DNA of 64,000 nt from Thiomicrorhabdus sp041583835 (GCF_041583835.1 NZ_JBFHFC010000001.1:124001-188000), one strand, 5' to 3'; counted from the stretch's first letter, positions 43,307-52,378 are shown. Numbers and translations are program-made. Notes: generated from the sequence alone by a model not told the origin.

Positions 43307-44902
43307 TCAGGTTATCGGCAGTTGCAGAAATTCTTGAATTTGATTTTGAGGAAAATGCTTTCGCAAAGCTTCGGCAGACAACGTTAATGCCCGTTCCACA
43401 TCAAGTGGTGGTTCGAGATACTGTAACTGACGTTGCATCACGTTTTCGTCGGCATCGGAAGGGCTGTGATTCTCAAGAGTGCGCTGTCGTATAGCGGTTA
43501 AGGCCGTATCGATATCGGTTTCGATATAAATCAAAAAAGGGTCGCAACCAAGTTCACGGGCCATCTCTAAAAAAGGAGCTCGATGTTCCGCTTTCAAAAA
43601 AGTGGCATCAACAATAACCGAACGTTGCTTTAGGAGGTTCTTCGCCAACTGCAACAACCTATCGTAGGTCTTACGGCTCATATCAACGGAATATAGTGCC
43701 GCCTTTTCTTCATCCGAAACCCGAGTGGTAGGGGAGATACCATAGAGGCGTTTTCTTTCGATATCCGAACTGATAACCAAAGCATCCAACTCGTTAAGAA
43801 GCTGCTCTGCAAAATGACTCTTACCCGAGCCGGACACTCCTTGCAAGACAATCAACTTGTTACTATGTGGAGCAAAAGCGTAACCTTCAGCCTGTTCAAT
43901 ATACTGCAAGGTAATCTTTCTATAGTGTTGATATTCAATGGTATTCTGTGGAATCTGCCGAAGTCTCAATGCAGAAATCTTAGCGCGCACCAATGCCCGA
44001 TAGACTTGATAGAAACGTAAAAGTTTCACGGCTTCATAATCACCGGTCAGACTGAGATAATCGTTCAGAATACGTCTTCTTAAGGCCTGTCTATCCCGAA
44101 AATCCAGATCGATCAATAAAAAAGCCAAATCGCTGATAACATCAATCCAACGAAATTCGTCGTTAAATTCAATGCCGTCAAACAGCGTAGGGCGATCGTC
44201 TATCAGAGTGATATTATCCAAATGCAAATCGCCGTGACACTCGCGCACATAACCGTCTTTTTTGCGTTTAATCAAATCAGGCTTCAGATCGGCATAACGT
44301 TGGTGCGTCCAATCGAGTAGATTTTCCAAGCGGTATTTATATTCAGAAGTGCAATATTCCAATAGCGTTGGAAAGTTATCCAACATCGGCTGCAAAATGG
44401 TCGCCGGCTCACCTAAATGAGAGTTGTTATCCACCTGGTGCGCATTTAAATGCAACTGACCGATCTGCTTGGCAAGTTGCTTTTCTTGCTGTGAAGTTAA
44501 ATCGTTATCCTGTAAATAACGCCCTAAAACGCCATTCGGATCGAATTGATTCATTTTAAGGAGGTACTCGATCGGTTCGGCCGGTTGTGTGACCGCTTTA
44601 TCCGCTTCAAACGTTACCTGTCGATCCGCCGTCAAGTAAAGCGGCACCACATCAAGATAGAGATTAGGTGCGGTACGTTGGTTTAAACGCAACTCCTGTT
44701 CGCAAAACTTTTTACGTGCGCTTAGGCGGGTAAAATCCAAAAAACCGAAATCGACCGGTTTTTTAAGTTTATAGGCGTATGGGCCAGTCAAAAAAACCAC
44801 AGAAATATGGGTTTCGATGGTTGTAATAACTTCAACGGAGTGGGGATAGCTATCTGGCAAACACAGACTGTCAATAAGTTGTTCTGTATTCAAAATAGGC
44901 AC
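43307..44902 (-). CDS. Bifunctional APH-domain and P-loop ATPase fusion protein
   Basis: A 531 aa two-domain protein seen in many proteobacteria. The N-terminal half (about 30-330) is an aminoglycoside-phosphotransferase-like kinase fold with catalytic loop HGDLHLDN (223-230) and FDGIEF (241-246) in the place of the DFG metal site. The C-terminal half is a small P-loop kinase-like domain with Walker A GVSGSGKS (355-362), similar to zeta-toxin and gluconate-kinase folds. The start is GTG 44902. Substrate unknown; antibiotic resistance is not implied. It lies downstream of dksA but after a terminator. Confidence 0.85.
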   Translation of the reverse strand: MPILNTEQLIDSLCLPDSYPHSVEVITTIETHISVVFLTGPYAYKLKKPVDFGFLDFTRLSARKKFCEQELRLNQRTAPNLYLDVVPLYLTADRQVTFEADKAVTQPAEPIEYLLKMNQFDPNGVLGRYLQDNDLTSQQEKQLAKQIGQLHLNAHQVDNNSHLGEPATILQPMLDNFPTLLEYCTSEYKYRLENLLDWTHQRYADLKPDLIKRKKDGYVRECHGDLHLDNITLIDDRPTLFDGIEFNDEFRWIDVISDLAFLLIDLDFRDRQALRRRILNDYLSLTGDYEAVKLLRFYQVYRALVRAKISALRLRQIPQNTIEYQHYRKITLQYIEQAEGYAFAPHSNKLIVLQGVSGSGKSHFAEQLLNELDALVISSDIERKRLYGISPTTRVSDEEKAALYSVDMSRKTYDRLLQLAKNLLKQRSVIVDATFLKAEHRAPFLEMARELGCDPFLIYIETDIDTALTAIRQRTLENHSPSDADENVMQRQLQYLEPPLDVERALTLSAEALRKHFPQNQIQEFLQLPIT

Positions 44903-44922
44903 TTTATTAGAAGATTAAATAA

Positions 44923-44950
44923 AAAAGCCAAGTGACATGACTTGGCTTAT
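44923..44950 (-). terminator. dksA terminator
   Basis: Minus strand AAGCCAAGT-CATGTC-ACTTGGCTT followed by TTTT, 25 bp downstream of the dksA stop. Confidence 0.88.
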
Positions 44951-44974
44951 CAAGAACGTCGTTACCGAAACCGA

Positions 44975-45403
44975 TTAGGCAACGCCTTGCTTCTCACGAA
45001 TTTCTTGTTTACGTTTCATTTCAACCGTTAATGTCGCAGTAGGGCGGGCTTCCATACGTGCCAAACCAATTTCCTCACCACTCATTTTGCAAAAACCGTA
45101 CTCACCGCTTTCAATGTCTTTTAGAGACTTGTCGATTTTAGCAATCAATTTTCTTTCACGATCACGCGTACGAAGTTCTAAAGCAAACTCTTCTTCCTGA
45201 GAAGCACGATCGTTAGGATCCGCAGGAGTTTCAGAATCTTTTTGCAAATGAGAAACCGTTGAGTTAGCTTCTTCAATCAATTGCATCTTCCATGCAAGCA
45301 GTTTTTTTCTAAAATGCTCCAACATGTTAGGACTCATGTATTCTTCACCTTCTTCTGGCTGATAGGCTGGGTAGTCCTCAATAAAGTCTGTCTGAATATC
45401 CAT
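44975..45403 (-). CDS. dksA: DksA-family RNA polymerase regulator lacking the zinc finger
   Basis: DksA enters the RNA polymerase secondary channel and, with ppGpp, tunes rRNA and biosynthesis promoters. The 142 aa protein keeps the coiled-coil tip motif DxxDxA (Asp62, Asp65, Ala67) and the globular part EEIGLARMEARPTA. Of the four zinc ligands only Cys105 remains; the other three positions are Ser108, Thr126 and Met129. This resembles the zinc-independent DksA2 of Pseudomonas. A hairpin abuts the ribosome site (CTCCC on the plus strand at 45411-45415). Whether a zinc-type DksA exists elsewhere is unseen. Confidence 0.92.
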   Translation of the reverse strand: MDIQTDFIEDYPAYQPEEGEEYMSPNMLEHFRKKLLAWKMQLIEEANSTVSHLQKDSETPADPNDRASQEEEFALELRTRDRERKLIAKIDKSLKDIESGEYGFCKMSGEEIGLARMEARPTATLTVEMKRKQEIREKQGVA

Positions 45404-45414
45404 CTTTTTTCTCC

Positions 45415-45435
45415 CAAAAAGACGAGGTCTTTTTG
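45415..45435 (-). promoter_or_regulatory. Hairpin next to the dksA ribosome-binding site
   Basis: CAAAAAGAC-CTC-GTCTTTTTG on the minus strand runs directly into GGGAG, the probable Shine-Dalgarno site of dksA. It could affect translation or act as an attenuator. Confidence 0.5.
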
Positions 45436-45697
45436 TCGTATTAGTTTATCTATTTATTTTGTTTTAGACTTTTAATAAAAATTATGAAAATCGAGGAACG
45501 GCTTTTCATAGTCTTATTAAAAATAATCCTAACCGCATTTTATAGCAGGTTTCGAAAGGCTCAACAAGCAAATTTTTTTGTATGCAATCTTAAAAAGTCT
45601 TAATTTCTGGAATTAAAAACTTGTATTACTTGATATTCGACCCTATATCTATCAGAATTCTTTACCAATTTTATCAAGTACTAGGGGAACAATCCTT

Positions 45698-46459
45698 ATG
45701 GCAACTTTACAAGCACTACTATTTGACGTCGACGGTACCTTAGCGGACACCGAAAAAGACGGACATCGCGTAGCATTCAACTTGGCTTTCGAGAAGGCTG
45801 GGTTAGACTGGAACTGGGATGAATCCCTTTACGGTGAATTGCTTGCCGTTACCGGCGGAAAAGAGCGCATTCGTTTTTATCTGGATAAATTCAATACCGA
45901 CTTTGAAAAACCTGAAAACTTCGACGAATTTGTAAAAGGGCTTCACGAGTCTAAAACTGACTTCTACACCAAATTACTGGGAGAAGGGGCGATTCCTCTG
46001 CGTCCGGGTGTTGAACGTTTGATCAACGAAGCACGTGAAAGCGGCATGCGCATGGCGGTAGTCACCACAACAACTCCGGCTAACGTTACCGCACTTTTGG
46101 AAAGCACTTTAGGACCGGATTCCGAAAGCTGGTTTGAAGTTATTGCAGCGGGTGATATCGTTCCGGCTAAAAAACCGGCACCGGACATTTACGACTGGGC
46201 CTTAGAACAAATGAACTTAAAACCGGAAGAAGCGATCGCGTTTGAAGATTCTGCAAACGGTATTAAATCTTCAACGGGTGCAAACGTTAAGACCATCATT
46301 ACGATTAACGACTACACTCAAGAAGACGATTTCAGCGATGCGGATTTAGTACTGGATCACATGGGTGAAGAAAATCTTGCGTTTGAAGTTATCGCCGGCG
46401 ATCACCATGGCCATGACTACCTTGATTTGGAATTAGTCAAAAAAGTACACGCGAATTAA
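45698..46459 (+). CDS. cbbY: CbbY-type HAD phosphatase (xylulose-1,5-bisphosphatase)
   Basis: CbbY removes xylulose 1,5-bisphosphate, a misfire product that inhibits Rubisco. The 253 aa HAD protein has motif I LLFDVDGTLADTE (nucleophile Asp10 and acid Asp12), a helical cap (about 18-90), motif II TTTTPAN, motif III KKPAPDIY and motif IV FEDSANGIKS. The length and cap match CbbY. A 294 bp gap separates it from divergent dksA. It supports a Calvin-cycle lifestyle although Rubisco is not in the window. Other HAD phosphatases such as phosphoglycolate phosphatase are the alternative. Confidence 0.88.
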   Translation: MATLQALLFDVDGTLADTEKDGHRVAFNLAFEKAGLDWNWDESLYGELLAVTGGKERIRFYLDKFNTDFEKPENFDEFVKGLHESKTDFYTKLLGEGAIPLRPGVERLINEARESGMRMAVVTTTTPANVTALLESTLGPDSESWFEVIAAGDIVPAKKPAPDIYDWALEQMNLKPEEAIAFEDSANGIKSSTGANVKTIITINDYTQEDDFSDADLVLDHMGEENLAFEVIAGDHHGHDYLDLELVKKVHAN

Positions 46460-46480
46460 ATTTGCGTTGTAACCATTATT

Positions 46481-46508
46481 GCAAAATCACCTAAGATGGT
46501 GATTTTGC
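46481..46508. terminator. Hairpin between cbbY and the HopJ gene
   Basis: GCAAAATCACC-TAAGAT-GGTGATTTTGC, perfect 11-bp arms with A and T runs inside; probable bidirectional terminator. Confidence 0.75.
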
Positions 46509-46588
46509 TACCTTTAACCAAAATCCTCTTCAACCGACCTTGGTTATATCATTGCTTTCAGTAAATTGCGATTAGGACTCAAGCGGTC

Positions 46589-46939
46589 TTATACATTTTT
46601 AACTAAAGCCACACCATCAAATTCAATCCCATTCCAACCCGTTTGCATGAAGTTTCGAATATTCTGATGGTCTTGCCCCTCCGGATGCTGAAGAACGTCC
46701 ACCGTGTAATAATCTCCAAATGCGTTCAGCGTTGCTTGCTCGGAAAGCCCGTTTAATTTTGCAAATGCAAAAATCTTACAAGAACCGTTATTCGTATTCG
46801 CTTCACTGACCACTCCGCCATTTGTGAACCGGGTAGGCGTAAACTCATATTCGGCGTCGATCGTTTGCATGACCGTTTCAAACGCCACTGCGCCTTTATT
46901 TAAAGATTCAATTAAAGCTTGTGTGGATAAATGACTCAT
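46589..46939 (-). CDS. HopJ type III effector family protein
   Basis: A 116 aa cytoplasmic protein of the HopJ family, which is widespread in bacteria that have no type III secretion system. Recognisable blocks are YEFTPTRFTNGGVVSEANTN, NGSCKIFAFAKLNGLSEQATL and FGDYYTVDVLQHPEGQDHQNIRNFM, the family core. The function is unknown and the family name is historical. It lies 29 bp downstream of the FGGY kinase and may share its transcript. Confidence 0.9.
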   Translation of the reverse strand: MSHLSTQALIESLNKGAVAFETVMQTIDAEYEFTPTRFTNGGVVSEANTNNGSCKIFAFAKLNGLSEQATLNAFGDYYTVDVLQHPEGQDHQNIRNFMQTGWNGIEFDGVALVKNV

Positions 46940-46968
46940 ACAACATTCCTTTATTTTTTAAGTTCTTA

Positions 46969-48393
46969 TCATTCATGGTTTTTAATATTTTTAAGCAAAC
47001 GGGTCACCCCAAAAGACGCATCCAAGGAAATCGGTTTTTGATGATCAACCGGTAAAAACAACTGCCTTAAGTGTTGCCAAATTGCATTCTGCGTTCCGCC
47101 TCCGACACTGTAAATTCGTCGCAAACGGCTTGCTCCCATTTGATGCAGGCGATTATAGCCGAGTTCTTCGATATAGCAGAGACCTTGCAACAACCCAAAT
47201 AAAAACCGTGCCTTTTCATTCAAAGTGCTATTTTCGTTAACTGCCGGACCGGGCAATTGCGGCTGCTTTTGACCGTCCGCAATCGGAAATCGCTCTCCCG
47301 GGCGGAGAAGGGGGTAATACCGATCTGTATAAAAATCCTGGTCGTTAGGTAGATGCAGCTTTTGCAAAGCCAGGATCAGTTGTTTGATTTCTTCAAGTGG
47401 AAAAAACTCGAGTAAGACCGCTCCGCCGGCATTTGAGGCACCGCCAACCAACCAGGAATCTCCCAATCGATGACTGTAAATACCATATTCCGCATTAAAA
47501 ATCGGTTTATCCGAAATCAATTTAAGTGCGATAGTTGACCCCAAAGAAGTTACGCCGTCACCAATTTCGGAAGCACCGGAGGCCAAAAAACCAGCAATAC
47601 TGTCGGTCGTTCCAGCATAGATTTGCGTTTCGTCCGACAACCCGTAACGTTTCGCTAAATCCGGTTGGATTTTCGCCAAAAACTCGCCGGGGCAAATGAC
47701 CTTAGGCAGCTTTACCGATATAGCGTTTTCCTGTGCGGTTTTAACGATCAAATTCTCAACCCAAGCCGGCCAACAACGGTTAATCGAGTCATAGCCTAAT
47801 TTAAGCGCATTATTTTCGTCGGTTATGCCGCTCTGGCCCGTCAGCCAGCAATTAATAAAATCGATCTGATGGCAGATCAAAACATCCGAAGATCTAACCG
47901 ACTTACACTGCGTTGACCGCATTAAAAAAATGACTTTAGCCAAAGTCGAGCTTGCTCCCAATGCACCGGTTTCGACTCCGGCGCGATTGACCGCTTCGCT
48001 GACAAGTTCCGCTTCGTTTCGCGCCTGTTGATCGTCGTACATCATCGCCCTGGTTAAAGGCTTGCCTTGAACGTCGCAGAGCAATACGGTCGACGAAGTA
48101 GCATCCGCAACGATATGCCGGATATTTTTCCAATAGGGAGAAGCTGACATTTTGTCGAATAAACTCGCTAATGCCTCAGACCATAATTCCGCATCCTGCA
48201 CACTTTGGCGATTTAAGTCGTTTTTCTCGGGAAACGGTAGTTCCACCTTATCGCTCCACAATTCTCGATGAGAATTCGATGAATTCCTTTCTTTTTCGAC
48301 TCTTACAGAAACGATACTGCCGCGTATCCCGCTCGTACCAATATCCAAGCCGAGAATCAATTCATCGAATGCTTCCGTTTGTTGTAAGGTCAT
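46969..48393 (-). CDS. FGGY-family carbohydrate kinase (ribulo-/xylulokinase-like)
   Basis: A 474 aa sugar kinase of the FGGY family from ATG 48393 (GGA at good spacing); TTG 48405 is a weaker start. N-terminal FGGY_N: ELILGLDIGTSGIRGSIV (phosphate-1) and ADATSSTVLLCD. C-terminal domain: GVTSLGSTIALKLI and SVGGGTQNAIWQHLRQLF (adenosine site). The sequence looks like the short plant and cyanobacterial D-ribulose or xylulose kinase group. With cbbY close by, a pentulose salvage role is plausible. The substrate is not certain. Confidence 0.85.
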   Translation of the reverse strand: MTLQQTEAFDELILGLDIGTSGIRGSIVSVRVEKERNSSNSHRELWSDKVELPFPEKNDLNRQSVQDAELWSEALASLFDKMSASPYWKNIRHIVADATSSTVLLCDVQGKPLTRAMMYDDQQARNEAELVSEAVNRAGVETGALGASSTLAKVIFLMRSTQCKSVRSSDVLICHQIDFINCWLTGQSGITDENNALKLGYDSINRCWPAWVENLIVKTAQENAISVKLPKVICPGEFLAKIQPDLAKRYGLSDETQIYAGTTDSIAGFLASGASEIGDGVTSLGSTIALKLISDKPIFNAEYGIYSHRLGDSWLVGGASNAGGAVLLEFFPLEEIKQLILALQKLHLPNDQDFYTDRYYPLLRPGERFPIADGQKQPQLPGPAVNENSTLNEKARFLFGLLQGLCYIEELGYNRLHQMGASRLRRIYSVGGGTQNAIWQHLRQLFLPVDHQKPISLDASFGVTRLLKNIKNHE

Positions 48394-48658
48394 ATCATCA
48401 TCCAAATTTCAGGGGAAAGGTCGTACCAAACGTTCAAGCCATTAAAAAAACAGTTACTTTCAAGCGCTTAGCTTTAACCGGAAATAAATCGTTCTAAATA
48501 ATTGACGGCAGTTTAACAAATCATATCGATTGAACCGAATTTTAGCTGACTTTAACTGGAAATTCCGTGCATATAAAAGGTACAATCTTAAATTATTTAA
48601 TACATCTCATCCCGTTTCGAGAGCAATTGATTAAGACGCATATTTTGGAGCCGTTTTC
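48394..48658. other. Divergent intergenic region between the FGGY kinase and zipA
   Basis: 265 bp holding promoters for both genes. No clear hairpin, RNA gene or small ORF seen. smc, usually upstream of zipA, is not here. Confidence 0.5.
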
Positions 48659-49609
48659 ATGAATGAGTTACAGCAAGTCTTGCTGGTGTTTGCAGTGATT
48701 GTCATTGCGGTACTTTATTTTTTAAGTAAAAAACGACAAATTAAATCCAAAGATCAGGCTGAACAACAACCACAGCCCACGCCCGCCAATCAAGCAACCG
48801 AACAAACCATCAATCTGGATGCCGCGGAGCAAATCGCCGATAGCCGCGAATCTGAAAGCGTCCTGGATGCATTAAGCGAACAGCACGAAGCTCTGTCCCC
48901 GCAGACCGAGGCACGTTTACAAATTCAAGAACCAGGCGTTCCTGAAAATCAAGCGCGTTTGCCGTTTGGGGATGAGTTTGAAGTCGAACCGACTCCACAG
49001 CCCCCTGAACCTACTCCCGAAGCCGACACAAATATCGAAACGAAAGGCCCTAAACATCACGTATTGGAAGTGGAAGAACTGTACACACTTGATGAAGTCG
49101 GCATGGCGCCCGATGTCGATAGCAAAGTAAACTTCGGCATCCCGAAAGAAAAGGAAGGGATTTCTCCCGGCATTTCAAAGGGCGAAAAAACCGAGCCGCA
49201 AATTTTTGCGCTTTTGGTATTGAGTACCGGCGGTTCAGGCCAAGAATTTAGTATGGATACCGTTAACCAAGCGCTGCTTGGTGTCGGCTTAAGTTACACT
49301 TCCGGCCAGATTTACGCGACAACGGATAACAAAGGCAACGAAATCATTCGAGTAGCCAACATTCTCGAACCAGGTACTTTCCCGACCGAAAATTTACATA
49401 ACTACACCACACCGGGATTGGCTTTGATCTTACAGCTTCCAACGACAAAGCGTGCACCGGCAGCCATGCATGACTTAATCATGATGGCACGTAAATTATC
49501 GCAGCGATTGAATGGACGCCTCTACAATATGGAGCGCCACTTAATCAAAGAATCCGATCTTCAAGCCATGCGTGACGCAGCTGTAGAATACGAATCCGAA
49601 CCGCTATAA
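48659..49609 (+). CDS. zipA: Cell division protein ZipA
   Basis: ZipA tethers FtsZ to the inner membrane at the division site. The 316 aa protein has one N-terminal helix (VLLVFAVIVIAVLYFL, about 6-22), a long Pro/Glu/Gln-rich linker (about 35-155) and a C-terminal ZipA domain (about 175-316; FALLVLSTGGSGQEFSMDTV, PGTFPTENLHNYTTPGLALILQLP). ligA follows after 80 bp with a strong hairpin in the gap, the typical pairing in this group. Confidence 0.95.
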   Translation: MNELQQVLLVFAVIVIAVLYFLSKKRQIKSKDQAEQQPQPTPANQATEQTINLDAAEQIADSRESESVLDALSEQHEALSPQTEARLQIQEPGVPENQARLPFGDEFEVEPTPQPPEPTPEADTNIETKGPKHHVLEVEELYTLDEVGMAPDVDSKVNFGIPKEKEGISPGISKGEKTEPQIFALLVLSTGGSGQEFSMDTVNQALLGVGLSYTSGQIYATTDNKGNEIIRVANILEPGTFPTENLHNYTTPGLALILQLPTTKRAPAAMHDLIMMARKLSQRLNGRLYNMERHLIKESDLQAMRDAAVEYESEPL

Positions 49610-49617
49610 CTTAATTC

Positions 49618-49646
49618 CTTCGTCCGAACAATCGTTCCGGGCGAAG
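49618..49646 (+). terminator. Hairpin between zipA and ligA
   Basis: CTTCGTCCG...CGGGCGAAG with an extended inner stem AAC/GTT. No long T tract follows, so it may attenuate or stabilise rather than terminate. Confidence 0.5.
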
Positions 49647-49689
49647 CGTTTCACCCATCACACTTCCGGCATTTAGACTAAACACCACC

Positions 49690-51714
49690 ATGAATTCAGT
49701 TGAACAACAAATCTTAGCGCTACGCGATGAAATCGCACAACACAACTACGCTTATTACGTCCTCGACAACCCTCAAATCAGTGACGCCCAATATGATTTA
49801 CTCTATCGCGAACTGGTTAAATTGGAACAAGAACACCCCGAATTGGTTACCGAAGACTCCCCGACTCAACGTGTTGGAGATCAGCCGTTAAAGGGATTCA
49901 CTTCAGTTACGCATGCAGTTCCGATGTTTTCGCTGGACAATGCTTTTAGCCAGGAAGACTTGGACGCGTTCCAGAAACGCGTTTTGGAACGCTTACCCAA
50001 AATCGAAATGATCGATTATGCCGCCGAACCTAAAATGGACGGATTGGCGATTAACCTACGTTATGAAAACGGGCGCCTTCATCAGGCGACCACTCGTGGC
50101 GACGGAACGACCGGAGAGGATGTCACGCACAACATCCGTACCATTCAGTCGATTCCTCTAAAGTTACTCGGCAACGGCTGGCCTCGGATTCTCGAAGTGC
50201 GCGGCGAAGTCTTCATGTCTAAAAAGACTTTCGAGCAACTGAATCAAACCCAAATCGAAAACGGCGAAAAAGCCTTTGCCAACCCTCGAAACGCTGCAGC
50301 CGGTACCTTAAGACAACTTAATCCGAAAATCACTGCGCAACGCCATCTTAGCTTCTATCTTTACGGTTGGGGAGAGGTCAGCGAAGAATGGCAGCTGCCC
50401 GAGCTCTATAGCGAAATTCTGCAACAGCTTAAAACCTGGGGACTGCCGACCAACCCGGATGCAGAGGTTGTTGTCGGCACTCATGGCATGGCCGAGTATT
50501 ACGATAAACTCAAAGCCAAACGTGTTGAACTGCCATATGAAATCGACGGTATCGTCTACAAAGTCAATCGCATCGAATTCTATCCCACTCTGGGCTTTAC
50601 GGCCAAGGCTCCGCGCTGGGCAATTGCCCGAAAATTCCCGGCGGAAGAGGTCTGGACCGACTTACTCGATATTGAAATCCAAGTCGGTAGAACCGGTGCT
50701 TTAACCCCGGTCGCCCGTCTTAAGCCAGTAGCCGTAGGTGGGGTTATCGTCTCCAATGCCACCTTGCACAACCTTGACGAAATTCGTCGCAAAGACGTCC
50801 GTATAGGTGATACCGTTATTGTTCGCCGTGCAGGGGATGTCATTCCCGAAGTCGTCGGACCGGTTCTCATTAAACGCAGTGATGACACCAGGTTATTTGA
50901 AATGCCTTCGCTTTGTCCTGAATGTAACTCGGAAGTTGTCAAAGAACACGACAAGGCGGTTTATCGTTGCTCAGGAGGTCTATTTTGCCCGGCACAGCGC
51001 AAGCGCGCCTTACAGCATTTCGTCTCCCGCAAAGCCTTTGACATTCAAGGTTTAGGCGATAAACTCATTGATCAGTTAGCGAATGCAGGTTTGGTCAAAC
51101 ACCCGGACGACTTCTTTAATTTGAGTATTCCTCAGTTGAGCAGTCTGGATCGTATGGCGGAAAAATCGGCGCAAAACGTCGTCGACGCCATTCAACAATC
51201 CAAACAGACCACCTTTGCACGCTTTATCTACGCCTTAGGCATTCCCGAAGTAGGAGAGGTTACCGCTAAGCACCTCGCCCAACACTTCAAAGAACTTGAT
51301 CAATTGCAAACAGCGAATATGGAAGAACTCATCTCCATTCAAGATGTGGGCGAAGTGGTTGCCGAAAACATCCTAACCTTCTTTAAACAACCACATAACC
51401 TTGAAGTTATTAATGGTTTGCTGGATGCGGGTGTTAATTGGCCAACGCCTCAAGAGATGAAGGTCGAGCAAGATTCCCCCTTTAATGGTAAAGTAGTCGT
51501 CTTAACCGGAACCTTACAACAAGGCAGCCGCACCGAGGCCAAACAAAAATTAGAAGCTCTGGGCGCCACTGTCACCGGTAGCGTTTCAGCCAAAACCGAC
51601 TTCGTCATTGCCGGAGAAAAAGCTGGATCGAAACTGACCAAGGCGGAATCATTGGGCGTAACGGTGTTAAGCGAAGAGCAGTGGCTAGAAATGATGGGAG
51701 AAAATAATGGTTAG
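49690..51714 (+). CDS. ligA: NAD-dependent DNA ligase
   Basis: LigA seals nicks between Okazaki fragments using NAD. The 674 aa length equals E. coli LigA (671). The AMP-accepting Lys115 is in EPKMDGLAINLRYENG. Other parts are the Ia domain (YYVLDNPQISDAQYD), the OB fold, a four-Cys zinc finger (CPECNSEVV...YRCSGGLFCPAQ), helix-hairpin-helix repeats and a C-terminal BRCT domain (about 595-674; GKVVVLTGTLQQGSRTEA). darP overlaps its last 8 bp. Confidence 0.98.
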   Translation: MNSVEQQILALRDEIAQHNYAYYVLDNPQISDAQYDLLYRELVKLEQEHPELVTEDSPTQRVGDQPLKGFTSVTHAVPMFSLDNAFSQEDLDAFQKRVLERLPKIEMIDYAAEPKMDGLAINLRYENGRLHQATTRGDGTTGEDVTHNIRTIQSIPLKLLGNGWPRILEVRGEVFMSKKTFEQLNQTQIENGEKAFANPRNAAAGTLRQLNPKITAQRHLSFYLYGWGEVSEEWQLPELYSEILQQLKTWGLPTNPDAEVVVGTHGMAEYYDKLKAKRVELPYEIDGIVYKVNRIEFYPTLGFTAKAPRWAIARKFPAEEVWTDLLDIEIQVGRTGALTPVARLKPVAVGGVIVSNATLHNLDEIRRKDVRIGDTVIVRRAGDVIPEVVGPVLIKRSDDTRLFEMPSLCPECNSEVVKEHDKAVYRCSGGLFCPAQRKRALQHFVSRKAFDIQGLGDKLIDQLANAGLVKHPDDFFNLSIPQLSSLDRMAEKSAQNVVDAIQQSKQTTFARFIYALGIPEVGEVTAKHLAQHFKELDQLQTANMEELISIQDVGEVVAENILTFFKQPHNLEVINGLLDAGVNWPTPQEMKVEQDSPFNGKVVVLTGTLQQGSRTEAKQKLEALGATVTGSVSAKTDFVIAGEKAGSKLTKAESLGVTVLSEEQWLEMMGENNG

Positions 51715-52252
51715 ACCACGTAACGTCGGCCGTATCAAGGCATCTACGGAAATTCCGGATTGGGAACAAGAGGAATTTCAAAGCCGTACACAGATCAAAA
51801 AAGCGGCTCAAGCCGTCACAGATTTAGGTGAACAAATCGCGGCGATGACGGAAACTGAAATTAAAAAATTACAGTTGCCTAGCGAATTCGAACAAGCCGT
51901 TCTTTTATTGAAAACCATGGATAAAGGGCCGGCAATCAAGCGCCAAAAATTGTTTTTAGGTAAATATCTTCGTCAAAACGAGCCGTTGATTGTTGAAATC
52001 AAAGACAAATTAGCCGAAATTGAAGCCAGAACCAAACAGCAAAACGCCCATTTCCAACAATTGGAAAAATGGCGAGACCGTTTGATTGCTGAAGGCGACG
52101 AAGCCCTCGGTGAATTCATGGATCGCTACCCTCAGGCGGACCGCCAGCAGTTACGCCAGTGGATTCGCAATGCCAAGAAAGAGCAGGAAACCAACAAACC
52201 GCCGAAATCGGCTCGACTAATGTTTAAATATTTACGTGGTTTAGAGTGGTAA
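51707..52252 (+). CDS. darP: Ribosome-associated protein DarP (YjgA)
   Basis: DarP (DUF615) aids late 50S subunit assembly near the peptidyl transferase centre. The 181 aa protein keeps the family's signature SRTQIKKAAQAVTDLGEQI and the highly conserved tail DRQQLRQWIRNAKKEQETNKPPKSARLMFKYLR. It is all helical and rich in Lys, Arg and Gln. The ATG overlaps the ligA stop, so it is translationally coupled to ligA. Confidence 0.94.
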   Translation: MVRPRNVGRIKASTEIPDWEQEEFQSRTQIKKAAQAVTDLGEQIAAMTETEIKKLQLPSEFEQAVLLLKTMDKGPAIKRQKLFLGKYLRQNEPLIVEIKDKLAEIEARTKQQNAHFQQLEKWRDRLIAEGDEALGEFMDRYPQADRQQLRQWIRNAKKEQETNKPPKSARLMFKYLRGLEW

Positions 52253-52353
52253 AACCACTGTAAATCACTTTAAGGTCAGTCATTATTGATTTGTTAACCG
52301 CCTACAAACCGAATTAACAAAACCACCCTAACAATATGATTTTTAATGCATTT

Positions 52354-52378
52354 AAAGCCGGACAGCCAGTTCGGCTTT
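52354..52378. terminator. Hairpin between convergent darP and eamA
   Basis: AAAGCCG (52354-52360) and CGGCTTT (52372-52378) around an 11-nt loop; a weak bidirectional terminator. Confidence 0.6.

Noticed and set aside
43307..44902. Aminoglycoside resistance gene
   Set aside because: The APH fold is fused to a P-loop domain as in a common housekeeping family of unknown role; no mobile context.
46589..46939. Type III secreted effector
   Set aside because: The HopJ family is widespread in non-pathogens, and no secretion genes are near.
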